A stretch of DNA of 64,000 nucleotides from Valencia hispanica. Taxonomy: Eukaryota > Chordata > Actinopteri > Cyprinodontiformes > Valenciidae. The stretch is from contig OY747700.1 of NCBI GenBank assembly GCA_963556495.2, positions 1,372,501-1,436,500 of the forward strand, in the 5' to 3' direction. Positions 43,001-58,000 of this stretch are shown here, piece after piece (the stretch's first letter is position 1; each line of letters opens with the position of its first letter). The notes beneath the pieces are model-generated. The model did not search any database. It was not told the origin of the DNA and worked only from the letters and a program-made list of their open reading frames with translations. The position numbers were made by a program, and so were the translations under genes.

Positions 43001-46000
43001 TTTGCTTTGTTCTTGTGTGTCTGTTGCTTCTTCTGTGTTTTTTTAAATTAAAACTGATGGATAAAGATACATTTAATCTAAACCAATTTTATCTTTTCTT
43101 TCTTTATTAGTTCTGGTTCGTCTGTTATCAGTAAATTAGGAGTGTTTCAGACTTGCCAGGTTTTCTGGTTGGAGCCAAAATCGGATTTTCTCTTGTTAGT
43201 TTTATTCCTTCAGCTAAAGAATTACAACAGCTTTTTGTTGTGTTAGAAATTGTGTTGCATCGTTCAAACACCCTGGAGAAGACCCGATGTGGACCACTGA
43301 GACAGAGGAGAAGGAAATCTGGCTGCTTAGAGGGAAGACATGATGAGGGTTGGATCTCTTGGAGCAAAGCGAGCTAGCAACAGAAGCGCTACATGAACGT
43401 CCTGGTTGGTTAGGTGCTGCAGGTTCACTGACGGATGCGCCTCCACCTACTTCTCACAGCTGCAGAGGCCGCAGCATTTCCCCAGGTCAGTCAGGTTTTT
43501 CTCTGCCTCCTTCATGTCAGAGTTGATCTGATCCAAGCCCTCGTCTATTCGCTCCAATTGCTCTAAGGAGGAGGAGGAGGGTGAAGCAGAAAACACAGAC
43601 ACACCCAGGCATGTTCAAAAGAAGCTGCAAGCATGAACTGAAAAAGCAGCCGGTAGCAACGTAAAACAACTCCCAGTCAGGACCAGTATCTGCACACTGG
43701 TCCCAGTACAGTGCCCAGTTCCATCAGGTTTCAGCTGTCAGCTCAACCTGAAGAGACGCTCCTCTGCATAATCACACTCTGTTGTTTAAACCAGACTGAA
43801 ATCTGATCATTTTGCAGCTAGATAATCATGTTAGATATTTTTCAATCTGTTTCTAATGGAACTGGGCACCAGTATGCGTTGAGTGGCGGCCAGCTGAGCA
43901 GCGGCGAGGGTCGTACTTCCTGAGCGGCCATATGCACAGGCCGCAGCACTGAGCCATGTCCGTCAGGTTCTTCTCTGCCTCCCTCATGTCCCTGTTGATG
44001 GACTCCATGCCCTCTTCAATCCGCTCCAGCTGCTCTGTTAGGAACAGCAAGTTTAAAGGGCAACACTCCCACAAATCTACTTTTTCTTTCCCGGTAAACT
44101 GTATAAATGAGTGTCTAACAGTGCTTTCTACATGTTTACTAGAAATCTACCAAAAACCGTCAGTGTGGCGCCCTCTTCCGGTTAAAACTCTACTCTGCAC
44201 TTGAATTTGAATCGGGCATTGCTACTGGCTCCGCCTCTATTGCTGAGGTCAGCCATTCTGCCCCTGTGGGGTATAAAAGAAGCCCAGTCTCAGCCACGCC
44301 TCCACAGTGAGTTGGAATAACAAGGAAGTGTTGACTCCGCCCAGCCCCCCCCCCACCGTCCCTAGGCCACGCCTCCTTCTGGAACATTTTTGAGACAGGA
44401 CATGTGGGCGGAGTTAGACTCTGGTAGGGGGGTGAGTTGCTCTTTAAGGTGGTGCTGGGTGAAGGTGAGGGTGGCACAAGTAAGAAAGCCCAAATATGAC
44501 AATTTGGGCCAATATTAATATCCGATATTAACCCTGTTATTATGATCGAAAACCAATACTTACTATTATTATTTATAGAATATATTTCCCTAGCCTTTTG
44601 ACACCATGAAAAAAAGCTCTAACATGTTTCAGTTAAACATCCCACAATCCTTTGCTGCCTCACCATCACTGTCACAAGACACACGCCCCCCCCCATTAAG
44701 AAACAAAAAGAGATGGAAACTAACAGCGGTTGTTAATATCGACCCAGATTTATTTATCGGGCCGATACTGATACGTTGGACTAACATCGTCCAGTACCGA
44801 CGCTGATGCCGATATATTGTGCTTCCCTGTTAACGACTGACGTTTATTTCCATCTGTTTGCTTTGACACTGATAGGGATGCAGCAAAGGATTGTGGGATG
44901 TTTAACTGAAACATTGAAGTGATGTTAGCGGTGTTATTTTTTCTCAGCGCTGATAGAGAATATATAGAACGTTGATTAATATGGGTTATCCTCCATAACA
45001 GCAATGTTAATATCAGATATCGGCATTGGCCCAAAGGTTTGTAGTGGTGTATTCCTATTTTAGTCACACTTAGTTCTGTTTCACTTTATAAAATCTTAGA
45101 TTAATGATAATGTGGTTTATTCTGAGTCATAATCTGGTGAGATGTTTTAAACAGTATGTATGTCAGCATCAAGGTGGAACATCTACTTACAGAAACAGAG
45201 AAATAATCAGCTGCTTCTGATAAATGAAACTCCAGATATATGAAAGAACTATGATTGTGTGTTCCTCCCTTACTGTAAAATATTGTGATAAATCAGATCG
45301 TTTACCTCCTTGTTCATCTAACATCACCACAGTTCTGATCCCAACATCTTTGCTCTGCAAGGGGAAAACAAAAACACCTTCAACAGAACATTCCTGCAGG
45401 GGATCGTCAGGTAAACCATCATCACCAGTTAGACAGTAGGCTCCGCCCCCTACATGCATTTATATCTAGGTTGTAAAATAATCATCTCCAAAAAGACCCA
45501 ACTGTTATCCTCTGAACTAAAAACAAGAGATTTTAAGGAAAACTGAAATGTAACAGAAACCAGAAGTTTACATACACGGTCAGTATCTGACAGTAGGTCA
45601 GACTAAACGGCTCCTGTTGAAGGTCATTTAGGGTCACTGACTTTATTTCCGTCAGCTAGATGCCAAAACAACGAGACAGAGAATTTTAAGATACTTTCCA
45701 TCATCTCAGTTTTTGGTTTTATTGTCTGGATCGGGTCAAACGTACTGGGTTGCCTTCCACCAGCAGTTTGCTGAAGTTCTGGCCCATTCCTCCGGACAGA
45801 ACCAGTAGAACCGGGTCAGGTTTGCATTTTAACACGGATCCTCTGTAGATGCCGGACCCACCAGAACATGGACTCTGTTCTCCCTGGAACCAGTCTGGCT
45901 GGATGCTGAGGCTCATTGAACCATTTGGACTCCAGCTTTATGTCGCTACAATATTTACACTTAATGATCTTTCCCTATGATGCCTTCTTTCTTATGAAGT

Positions 46001-49000
46001 AGACCAGTTCTTCCTCCAGCAAAACAGCCCCACAGCATGATACTGCCACCTCCGCACTTCACAGTAGGGACGGTGTCCCCAGGCTGAAAATCTTTGTCTC
46101 TGTGTGCATGTATCTTTGTTCTGGAGTAATGGCTTCCTCCTCGCTGAGCGGCCTTTCAGCCCATGTCGTTCCATTCCCTCTGGATGATGACTCTGTGCTA
46201 CCAGCTTCAGCAGCAGCTTCTCAGTGTCTATGATTTCTGTTCTGCCGTCGATTGACACATTTCAGACCAAAATACGCTCACCTCTAGGACACAGAACCCG
46301 TCTCCTTCCTGAGCGGTGTGATGGCTGGACATTGCTATCATGTTTTTCTTATCATGTAGATGCTGTGTGTACGCATGGTCAGAGCTGTTCTTCTATTTAC
46401 CAACATTTCTACGCACAACTACAGCATGGTAAATACCACAGTATGCGTAACATTGTTCCTGTATACGAACAGATCTGAGTGTGAGGACGGATGATAAACG
46501 AGGGACCTGGCTTTGAAGACATTAATAAATAAATCTTTGACATATTCTTCCTCTCATTAGTGCTGCTTTTTGCAAATAGAAAAATAATCTGAGTAATTCT
46601 GACCTAAAACAAGAGAGATTTCGTCTCATTTCACTTCAGATAGTATAAAAGAAGCTGGATGTGTGTTTTTATTGGGGGTATGTAAACTTCTGGTTTCAAC
46701 TGTAAATATCGCAAATTGATATTAAAACGGAAAATACATTTACACCATATTTTATAAACTTAAAAAAAAAGATTCTTTGCACAGATTGTTTTATGACACT
46801 TTATGTTTGATCCTGTTTGAGAAGAATTCAGAGATGCTTGGAGATCTTTGGTGTCAAAGTTTGTTTAATAAAAAGCAAATATTTAATTCCATAATTTGAT
46901 CCGCCACCTCTGACTGTTTCTGTCTGCAAAGAACAATTAGAGTCATGAAAATGAATTCATTAAAGATGTGAATCTGAGCCCATTGTTCATGTAGTGTGTT
47001 TTATGGCAGGATGTGATCCCTGTGTGTGTTCTTGTATTGCTATCCTATTTAGGACCTTTCCTGGCATATTCTCTAACCTTCTGAGGACCGATGGACCTTA
47101 TAGGGGCCAAAGCCTGGTCCTAATATGCTGGACCCCCTTTTTTAGGTTTAGAGGTATGGTGTGAATTATGTTTAAGTTGTGGTTAGGGTTAAACATAAAT
47201 GCAGCTATTAAAATGAATGGAAGTCAATATAAAGTCCTAATATAGGTAGAAATACAGACTTGTATGTGTATATCTGTATATATGTGTGTATCTGTATATA
47301 TGTGTATATCTGTATATATGTGTGTATCTGTATATATGTGTATATCTGTATATATGTGTGTATCTGTATATATGTGTATATCTGTATATATGTGTATATC
47401 TGTATATATGTGTGTATCTGTATATATATATGTGTGTATTTGTATATATGTGTGTATCTGTATATATGTGTATATCTGTATATATGTGTGTATCTGTATA
47501 TATGTGTGTATATCTGTATATATGTGTGTATATCTGTATATATGTGTGTATCTGTATATATGTGTGTATATCTGTATATATCTGTATATCTGTATATATG
47601 TGTGTATATCTGTATATATATGTGTGTATCTGTATATATATATGTGTGTATCTGTATATATGTGTATATCTGTATATATGTGTATATCTGTATATATGTG
47701 TATATCTGTATATATGTGTGTATATCTGTATATATGTGTGTATATCTGTATATATGTGTGTATCTGTATATATGTGTGTATATCTGTATATATGTGTGTA
47801 TATCTGTATATATGTGTGTATATCTGTATATATCTGTATATCTGTATATATGTGTATATCTGTATATATATGTGTATATCTGTATATATGTGTGTATATC
47901 TGTATATATGTGTGTATATCTGTATATATGTGTGTATATCTGTATATATGTGTGTATCTGTATATATGTGTGTATATCTGTATATATGTGTGTATATCTG
48001 TATATATGTGTGTATCTGTATATATGTGTGTATATCTGTATATATGTGTGTATATCTGTATATATGTGTGTATCTGTATATATGTGTGTATATCTGTATA
48101 TATCTGTATATCTGTATATATGTGTGTATATCTGTATATATATGTGTATATCTGTATATATGTGTGTATCTGTATATATGTGTATATCTGTATATATGTG
48201 TATATCTGTATATATGTGTATATCTGTATATATGTGTGTATATCTGTATATATGTGTATATCTGTATATATGTGTGTATATCTGTATATATATATGTGTA
48301 TATCTGTATATATATATGTGTGTATCTGTATATATGTGTGTATATCTGTATATATATATGTGTATATCTGTATATATATGTGTATATCTGTATATATGTG
48401 TATATCTGTATATATGTGTGTATATCTGTATATATGTGTGTATCTGTATATATGTGTGTATATCTGTATATATGTGTATATCTGTATATATGTGTGTATA
48501 TCTGTATATATGTGTATATCTGTATATATGTGTATATCTGTATATATGTGTATATCTGTATATATGTGTGTATATCTGTATATATGTGTGTATATCTGTA
48601 TATATATGTGTATATCTGTATATATGTGTATATCTGTATATATGTGTATATCTGTATATATGTGTGTATCTGTATATGTGTGTATATCTGTATATATGTG
48701 TATATCTGTATATATGTGTGTATATCTGTATATATGTGTGTATATCTGTATATATCTGTATATCTGTATATATGTGTATATCTGTATATATGTGTGTATC
48801 TGTATATATGTGTATATCTGTATATATGTGTATATCTGTATATATGTGTGTATATCTGTATATATGTGTGTATCTGTATATATGTGTATATCTGTATATA
48901 TGTGTATATCTGTATATATGTGTGTATATCTGTATATATGTGTGTATATCTGTATATATGTGTGTATATCTGTATATATGTGTGTATATCTGTATATATG

Positions 49001-52000
49001 TGTGTATATCTGTATATATGTGTGTATCTGTATATATGTGTATATCTGTATATATGTGTGTATATCTGTATATATGTGTGTATATCTGTATATATGTGTG
49101 TATATCTGTATATATGTGTGTATATCTGTATATATGTGTGTATATCTGTATATATGTGTGTATATCTGTATATATCTGTATATCTGTATATATGTGTGTA
49201 TATCTGTATATATGTGTGTATATCTGTATATATGTGTGTATATCTGTATATATCTGTATATCTGTATATATGTGTATATCTGTATATATGTGTGTATATC
49301 TGTATATATGTGTATATCTGTATATATGTGTATATCTGTATATATGTGTGTATATCTGTATATATGTGTGTATATCTGTATATATCTGTATATCTGTATA
49401 TATGTGTATATCTGTATATATGTGTGTATATCTGTATATATGTGTGTATATCTGTATATATGTGTGTATATCTGTATATATGTGTGTATATCTGTATATA
49501 TGTGTGTATATCTGTATATATCTGTATATCTGTATATATGTGTATATCTGTATATATGTGTGTATATCTGTATATATGTGTGTATCTGTATATATGTGTG
49601 TATCTGTATATATGTGTGTATCTGTATATATGTGTGTATCTGTATATATGTGTGTATCTGTATATATGTGTATATCTGTATATATATATGTGTGTATCTG
49701 TATATATGTGTATATCTGTATATATGTGTATATCTGTATATATGTGTGTATCTGTATATATGTGTGTATATCTGTATATATGTGTGTATCTGTATATATG
49801 TGTATATCTGTATATATGTGTGTATCTGTATATATGTGTGTATATCTGTATATATGTGTGTATCTGTATATATGTGTGTATCTGTATATATGTGTATATC
49901 TGTATATATGTGTATATCTGTATATATGTGTATATCTGTATATATGTGTGTATCTGTATATGTGTGTATATCTGTATATATGTGTATATCTGTATATATG
50001 TGTATATCTGTATATATGTGTGTATCTGTATATATGTGTATATCTGTATATATGTGTGTATCTGTATATATGTGTGTATCTGTATATATGTGTATATCTG
50101 TATATATGTGTATATCTGTATATATGTGTGTATCTGTATATATGTGTATATCTGTATATATGTGTGTATATCTGTATATATGTGTGTATATCTGTATATA
50201 TGTGTATATCTGTATATATGTGTATATCTGTATATATGTGTGTATATCTGTATATATGTGTGTATATCTGTATATATGTGTATATCTGTATATATGTGTG
50301 TATCTGTATATATGTGTATATCTGTATATATGTGTGTATCTGTATATATGTGTATATCTGTTTATATGTGTGTATCTGTATATATGTGTATATCTGTATA
50401 TATGTGTATATCTGTATATATGTGTATATCTGTATATATGTGTGTATCTGTATAAATGTGTATATCTGTTTATATGTGTGTATCTGTATATATGTGTATA
50501 TCTGTATATATGTGTGTATCTGTATATATGTGTGTATCTGTATATATGTGTATATCTGTATATATATATGTGTGTATCTGTATATATGTGTGTATCTGTA
50601 TATATGTGTATATCTGTATATATATATGTGTGTATTTGTATATATGTGTATATCTGTATATATGTGTATATCTGTATATATGTGTGTATATCTGTATATA
50701 TGTGTATATCTGTATATATATATGTGTGTATCTGTATATATGTGTATATCTGTATATATGTGTGTATCTGTATATATGTGTATATCTGTTTATATGTGTG
50801 TATCTGTATATATGTGTATATCTGTATATATGTGTGTATCTGTATATATGTGTATATCTGTATATATGTGTGTATCTGTATATATGTGTGTATATCTGTA
50901 TATATGTGTATATCTGTATATATGTGTATATCTGTATATATGTGTATATCTGTATATATGTGTGTATATCTGTATATATGTGTGTATATCTGTATATATG
51001 TGTATATCTGTATATATGTGTGTATATCTGTATATATCTGTATATCTGTATATATGTGTATATCTGTATATATGTGTATATCTGTATATATGTGTATATC
51101 TGTATATATGTGTGTATCTGTATATATGTGTGTATCTGTATATATGTGTGTATCTGTATATATGTGTGTATATCTGTAATATGTGTATATCTGTATATAT
51201 GTGTATATCTGTATATATGTGTATATCTGTATATATGTGTGTATATCTGTATATATGTGTGTATATCTGTATATATGTGTATATCTGTATATATGTGTGT
51301 ATATCTGTATATATCTGTATATCTGTATATATGTGTATATCTGTATATATGTGTATATCTGTATATATGTGTATATCTGTATATATGTGTATATCTGTAT
51401 ATATGTGTGTATATCTGTATATATGTGTGTATCTGTATATATGTGTATATCTGTATATATGTGTGTATCTGTATATGTATGTGTATATATGTGTGTGTGT
51501 ATATCTGTATATATATGTATATCTGTATATATGTGTGTGTATATCTGTATATATGTGTGTGTATATCTGTATATGTGTGTGTGTATATCTGTATATATAT
51601 GTATATCTGTATATATGTGTGTGTATATCTGTATATGTGTGTGTGTATATCTGTATATATATGTATATCTGTATATATGTGTGGGTATATCTGTATATAT
51701 ATGTATATCTGTATATGTGTGTGTGTATATCTGTATATATATGTATATCTGTATATATGTGTGTGTATATCTGTATATGTGTGTGTGTGTATATCTGTAT
51801 ATATGTGTGTGTGTATATCTGTATATATATGTATATCTGTATATATGTGTGTGTTTATCTGTATATATATGTATATCTGTATATATGTGTGTATATCTGT
51901 ATATATGTGTGTGTATATCTGTATATATGTGTGTGTATATCTGTATATGTGTGTGTGTATATCTGTATATATGTTTGTATATCTGTATATATGTGTGTAT

Positions 52001-55000
52001 CTGTATATATGTGTATATCTGTATATATGTGTATATCTGTATATATGTGTGTATATCTGTATATATGTGTGTATCTGTATATATGTGTGTATCTGTATAT
52101 ATGTGTGTATATCTGTATATATGTGTGTATATCTGTATATATGTGTATATCTGTATATATGTGTATATCTGTATATATGTGTGTATCTGTATATATGTGT
52201 GTATCTGTATATATGTGTGTATATCTGTATATATGTGTATATCTGTATATATGTTTGTATATCTGTATTTTATAGGGTTGAAGGTTTTAAGTAAACAAAC
52301 TCTTGAGTAAAGATATGAATTGAAAGCAGGGAGGATCAGCTATAACTCTAAGTCATGTTATAACCCAGTTCATGGTACGGTCAAGAGACCTGGAGAAAAT
52401 AAATGACCTGTCAAGATGTAGAAGGAGGAGAGAGAAGTCATGTGATATGTTCTTTGTTCTTTTTCAAATAAAAATGGTTCAGCCTTGTAAGAGAATGAGT
52501 CAGATCTTGTCTGGCTCCCATCTGCAGGTGCGTCTTAAAAGAATATATGTTTGTGTGTGTTGTTTTTTACTCTCTGTCTCTCAGCTCTGGGTCTTATTTT
52601 GAAACAGTTCCCGCTGGGGTTTTGGAGTTCGGCGCCCCCACCTCTCTGAGCAGGAAGTGAGTTGCAGAGCACATTATGATAGAAGCCGACAAAAAATGTG
52701 TGTGTGTGTGTATCTGTATATATTTGTATATCTGTATATATATGTGTGTATCTGTATATATGTGTATATCTGTATATATGTGTATATCTGTATATATGTG
52801 TGTATATCTGTATATATGTGTGTATCTGTATATATGTGTATATCTGTATATATGTGTGTATCTGTATATATGTGTGTATATCTGTATATATGTGTGTATA
52901 TCTGTATATATGTGTGTATATCTGTATATATGTGTGTATCTGTATATATGTGTGTATCTGTATATATGTGTATATCTGTATATATGTGTGTATATCTGTA
53001 TATATGTGTGTATATCTGTATATATGTGTGTATATCTGTATATATGTGTGTATCTGTATATATGTGTATATCTGTATATATGTGTGTATATCTGTATATA
53101 TGTGTGTATATCTGTATATATGTGTGTATATCTGTATATATGTGTGTGTATCTGTATATATGTGTGTATCTGTATATATGTGTGTATCTGTATATATGTG
53201 TGTATCTGTATATATGTGTGTATATCTGTATATATGTGTGTATCTGTATATATGTGTGTATATCTGTATATGTGTGTGTATCTGTATATATGTGTGTATC
53301 TGTATATATGTGTGTATCTGTATATATGTGTGTATATCTGTATATATGTGTGTGTATCTGTATATATGTGTGTGTGTATCTGTATATATGTGTGTATCTG
53401 TATATATGTGTGTATCTGTATATATGTGTATATCTGTATATATGTGTATATCTGTATATATGTGTGTATATCTGTATATATGTGTGTATATCTGTATATA
53501 TGTGTGTATATCTGTATATATGTGTGTATCTGTATATATGTGTATATCTGTATATATGTGTGTATATCTGTATATATGTGTGTATATCTGTATATATGTG
53601 TGTATATCTGTATATATGTGTGTGTATCTGTATATATGTGTGTATCTGTATATATGTGTGTATCTGTATATATGTGTATATCTGTATATATGTGTATATC
53701 TGTATATATGTGTGTATCTGTATATATGTGTATCTGTATATATGTGTGTATCTGTATATATGTGTGTATATCTGTATATATGTGTGTATCTGTATATATG
53801 TGTATATCTGTATATATGTGTGTATCTGTATATATGTGTGTATATCTGTATATATGTGTATATCTGTATATATGTGTGTATCTGTATATATGTGTGTATA
53901 TCTGTATATATGTGTGTATCTGTATATATGTGTATATCTGTATAAATGTGTATATCTGTATATATGTGTATATCTGTATATATGTGTATATCTGTATATA
54001 TGTGTATATCTGTATATATGTGTGTATCTGTATATATGTGTGTATATCTGTATATATGTGTGTATCTGTATATATGTGTATATCGTATATATGTGTGTAT
54101 ATCTGTATATATGTGTATATCTGTATAAATGTGTATATCTGTATATATGTGTGTATATCTGTATATATGTGTATATCTGTATATATGTGTGTATCTGTAT
54201 ATATGTGTGTATATCTGTATAAATGTGTGTATCTGTATATATGTGTGTATATCTGTATAAATGTGTATATCTGTATATATGTGTGTATATCTGTATAAAT
54301 GTGTATATCTGTATATATGTGTATATCTGTATATATGTGTGTATCTGTATATATGTGTGTATCTGTATAAATGTGTATATCTGTATATATGTGTATATCT
54401 GTATATATGTGTGTATCTGTATATATGTGTGTATCTGTATAAATGTGTGTATCTGTATATATGTGTATATCTGTATATATGTGTGTATCTGTATATATGT
54501 GTGTATCTGTATATATGTGTGTATATCTGTATATATGTGTATATCTGTATATATGTGTGTATCTGTATATATGTGTATATCTGTATATATGTGTGTATAT
54601 CTGTATATATGTGTATATCTGTATATATGTGTGTATATCTGTATATATCTGTATATCTGTATATATGTGTATATCTGTATAAATGTGTATATCTGTATAT
54701 ATGTGTATATCTGTATATATGTGTGTATCTGTATATATATGTGTATATCTGTATATATGTGTATATCTATATATATGTGTGTATCTGTATATATGTGTAT
54801 ATCTGTATATATGTGTATATCTGTATAAATGTGTATATCTGTATATATGTGTATATCTGTATTTTTGTGTGTATATCTGTATATATGTGTATATCTGTAT
54901 ATATGTGTGTATATCTGTATATATGTGTATATCTGTATATATGTGTATATCTGTATATATGTGTGTATCTGTATATATGTGTGTATCTGTATATATGTGT

Positions 55001-58000
55001 GTATATCTGTATATATGTGTGTATCTGTATATATGTGTGTATCTGTATATATGTGTGTATATCTGTATATATGTGTGTATCTGTATATATGTGTGTATAT
55101 CTGTATATATGTGTGTATCTGTATATATGTGTGTATCTGTATATATGTGTGTATCTGTATATATGTGTGTATATCTGTATATATGTGTGTATCTGTATAT
55201 ATGTGTGTATCTGTATATATGTGTGTATCTGTATATATGTGTGTATATCTGTATATATGTGTGTATACCTGTATATATGTGTGTATCTGTATATATGTGT
55301 GTATCTGTATATATGTGTATATCTGTATATATGTGTGTATCTGTATATATGTGTGTATATCTGTATATATGTGTGTATATCTGTATATATGTGTGTATCT
55401 GTATATATGTGTGTATATCTGTATATATGTGTGTATCTGTATATATGTGTGTATCTGTATATATGTGTGTATATCTGTATATATGTGTGTATCTGTATAT
55501 ATGTGTGTATCTGTATATATGTGTGTATCTGTATATATGTGTGTATCTGCATATATATATGTGTGTATCGAATATATGTGTATATCTGTATATATGTGTG
55601 TGTATATCTGTATATATATATATATGTGTGTGTATCTGTATATATGTGTATATCCTTATATATGTGTATATCTGTATATATGTGTGTGTATATCTGTATA
55701 TATATATATATGTGTGTGTATCTGTATATATGTGTATATCCTTATATATGTGTATATCTGTATATATGTGTGTGTATATCTGTATATATATATATATATA
55801 TATGTGTGTGTATCTGTATATATGTGTATATCCTTATATATGTGTGTATCTGTATATATGTGTGTGTATATCTGTATATATATATATATATGTGTGTGTA
55901 TCTGTATATATGTGTGTATATCTGTATATATGTGTGTATATCTGTATATATGTGTGTATATCTGTATATATGTGTGTATCTGTATATATGTGTGTATCTG
56001 TATATATGTGTGTATATCTGTATATATGTGTGTATATCTGTATATATGTGTGTATCTGTATATATGTGTGTATATCTGTATATATGTGTGTATCTGTATA
56101 TATGTGTGTATATCTGTATATATGTGTGTATCTGTATATATGTGTGTATCTGTATATATGTGTGTATATCTGTATATATGTGTGTATCTGTATATATGTG
56201 TGTATATCTGTATATATGTGTATATCTGTATATATGTGTGTATATCTGTATATATGTGTGTATCTGTATATTGTGTGTATATCTGTATATATGTGTGTAT
56301 CTGTATATATGTGTGTATATCTGTATATATGTGTGTATCTGTATATATGTGTGTATCTGTATATATGTGTGTATCTGTATATATATATGTGTGTATCGAA
56401 TATATGTGTATATCTGTATATATGTGTGTGTATATCTGTATATATATATATATGTGTGTGTATCTGTATATATGTGTGTGTATATCTGTATATATATATA
56501 TATGTGTGTGTATCTGTATATATGTGTATATCCTTATATATGTGTGTGAGCCCACCTCCTCCACCAGCTGAACCATCCGTCTCGTGCTCTCCAGGGACTG
56601 CAACACAGAGCATTAATATTAAAATGCAGCATTAGTTTACACTAATTTCTGGTTGTATCAGGATGGTTTGGATCGGCCACGGTCGGTTTACACCAGTTAG
56701 ATCTCAGACTGGACCCACAGCTGCAGTGTGAAGCACCAGAACCAGATTGTTTATACTGGGCCCAAACATGATGATGTGATGAAGGTTCTGCTCGTCTTCT
56801 GTAAACATCCTGTCTGTCTCCGGGGACGTCCCCACTGAGACGCTGATAATGTGTGTATGAGTTTAGAACCCCCCCCACCCCATTGAATCTCTGACCTCAT
56901 TTCTGCCTGCACAGGGCGACCAGCTGTCTCTATGGCAACCAGGTGAGCCAGGTGCTGTTGTCCTGAGGCTGATGTCACCTGGTACAGGTGTGCTATTGTG
57001 TGAAGTGAACCCTCTGAGGTCCACCTGATTATTTTTAGCTTTGTTTGGACTCAGGTTCTGTTCTGACTCGGCTGAAATGAAATAAGGATCATCAATCATT
57101 CTGAATAAGAAACTGCAGTAAAACACAGACAAAGCATGAAAAGTAAAAACAGCAATAAAGCAAAAAGCATACACAAAACATGATACATTAAAACATTACT
57201 TAGAAGCAGCTCTAAACAGATACGTTTTAGTTCTGATTTAAAGGAACTCCGTGTTTCAGCAGCTTTGCAGTTTTCTGGAAGTTTGTTCCAGATTAGAGGA
57301 GCATAGAAACTGAAAGCTGCTTCTCCATGTTTGGTTCTGATTCTAGGGATGTTGGATGAGTTTTTCTAGGTCCTGTTGTGACATCAGTCCTTTAATCCTA
57401 GAAATGTTCTTCAGGTGATAGAAGGCTGACCTTGTTATTGACCTTTATGTGACCCTGGAGGTTCAGGTCTGAGTCCATTACTACACCTAGATTTCAGGCC
57501 TGATCAGTAGTTTCTAGCTGGATTAACTGAAGCTGTGTGCTGATTGTTGATCCTTCCTCTTTAAGTCCAAAAATAATCACTTCTGTTTTGTTTCTGTTCA
57601 GCTGGAGAAAGTTATGGCACATCCATCCATTGATTTGCTCGATGCATTTAGATGGGTTCAGAGTCACCTGGTGACATTGTAATGTAGAGCTGAGTATCAT
57701 CTGCATAGTTATGGTAGCTAATGTTATTGGTTGTTATAATCTGGGCTAGTGGGAGCGTGTAGATATTAAATAAGAGGGCCCCCAGGATGGAGCCCTGGGG
57801 CACCCCACATATGATTTATGTTCGTTCTGATGAAAAGTTTCCTATTGAAACAAAGATGTCCCTGTTCTTTAGGTAAGACTCGAACCAGCCAAGTCCTGTA
57901 CCAGAGAGTCCGACCCAGCTCTCCAGTCGTTCCAATAATATATCATGATCAACACTGAGGTCCAACAGAACCAGCACTGTGGTTCTACCACAGTCTGTAT

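Noticed and set aside
47260..56635. Open frames of 400-1671 codons on plus and several on minus
   Set aside because: They come from a TGTATATATGTG satellite whose units lack stops; residues are Cys/Val/Tyr/Ile repeats and three frames are open at once.
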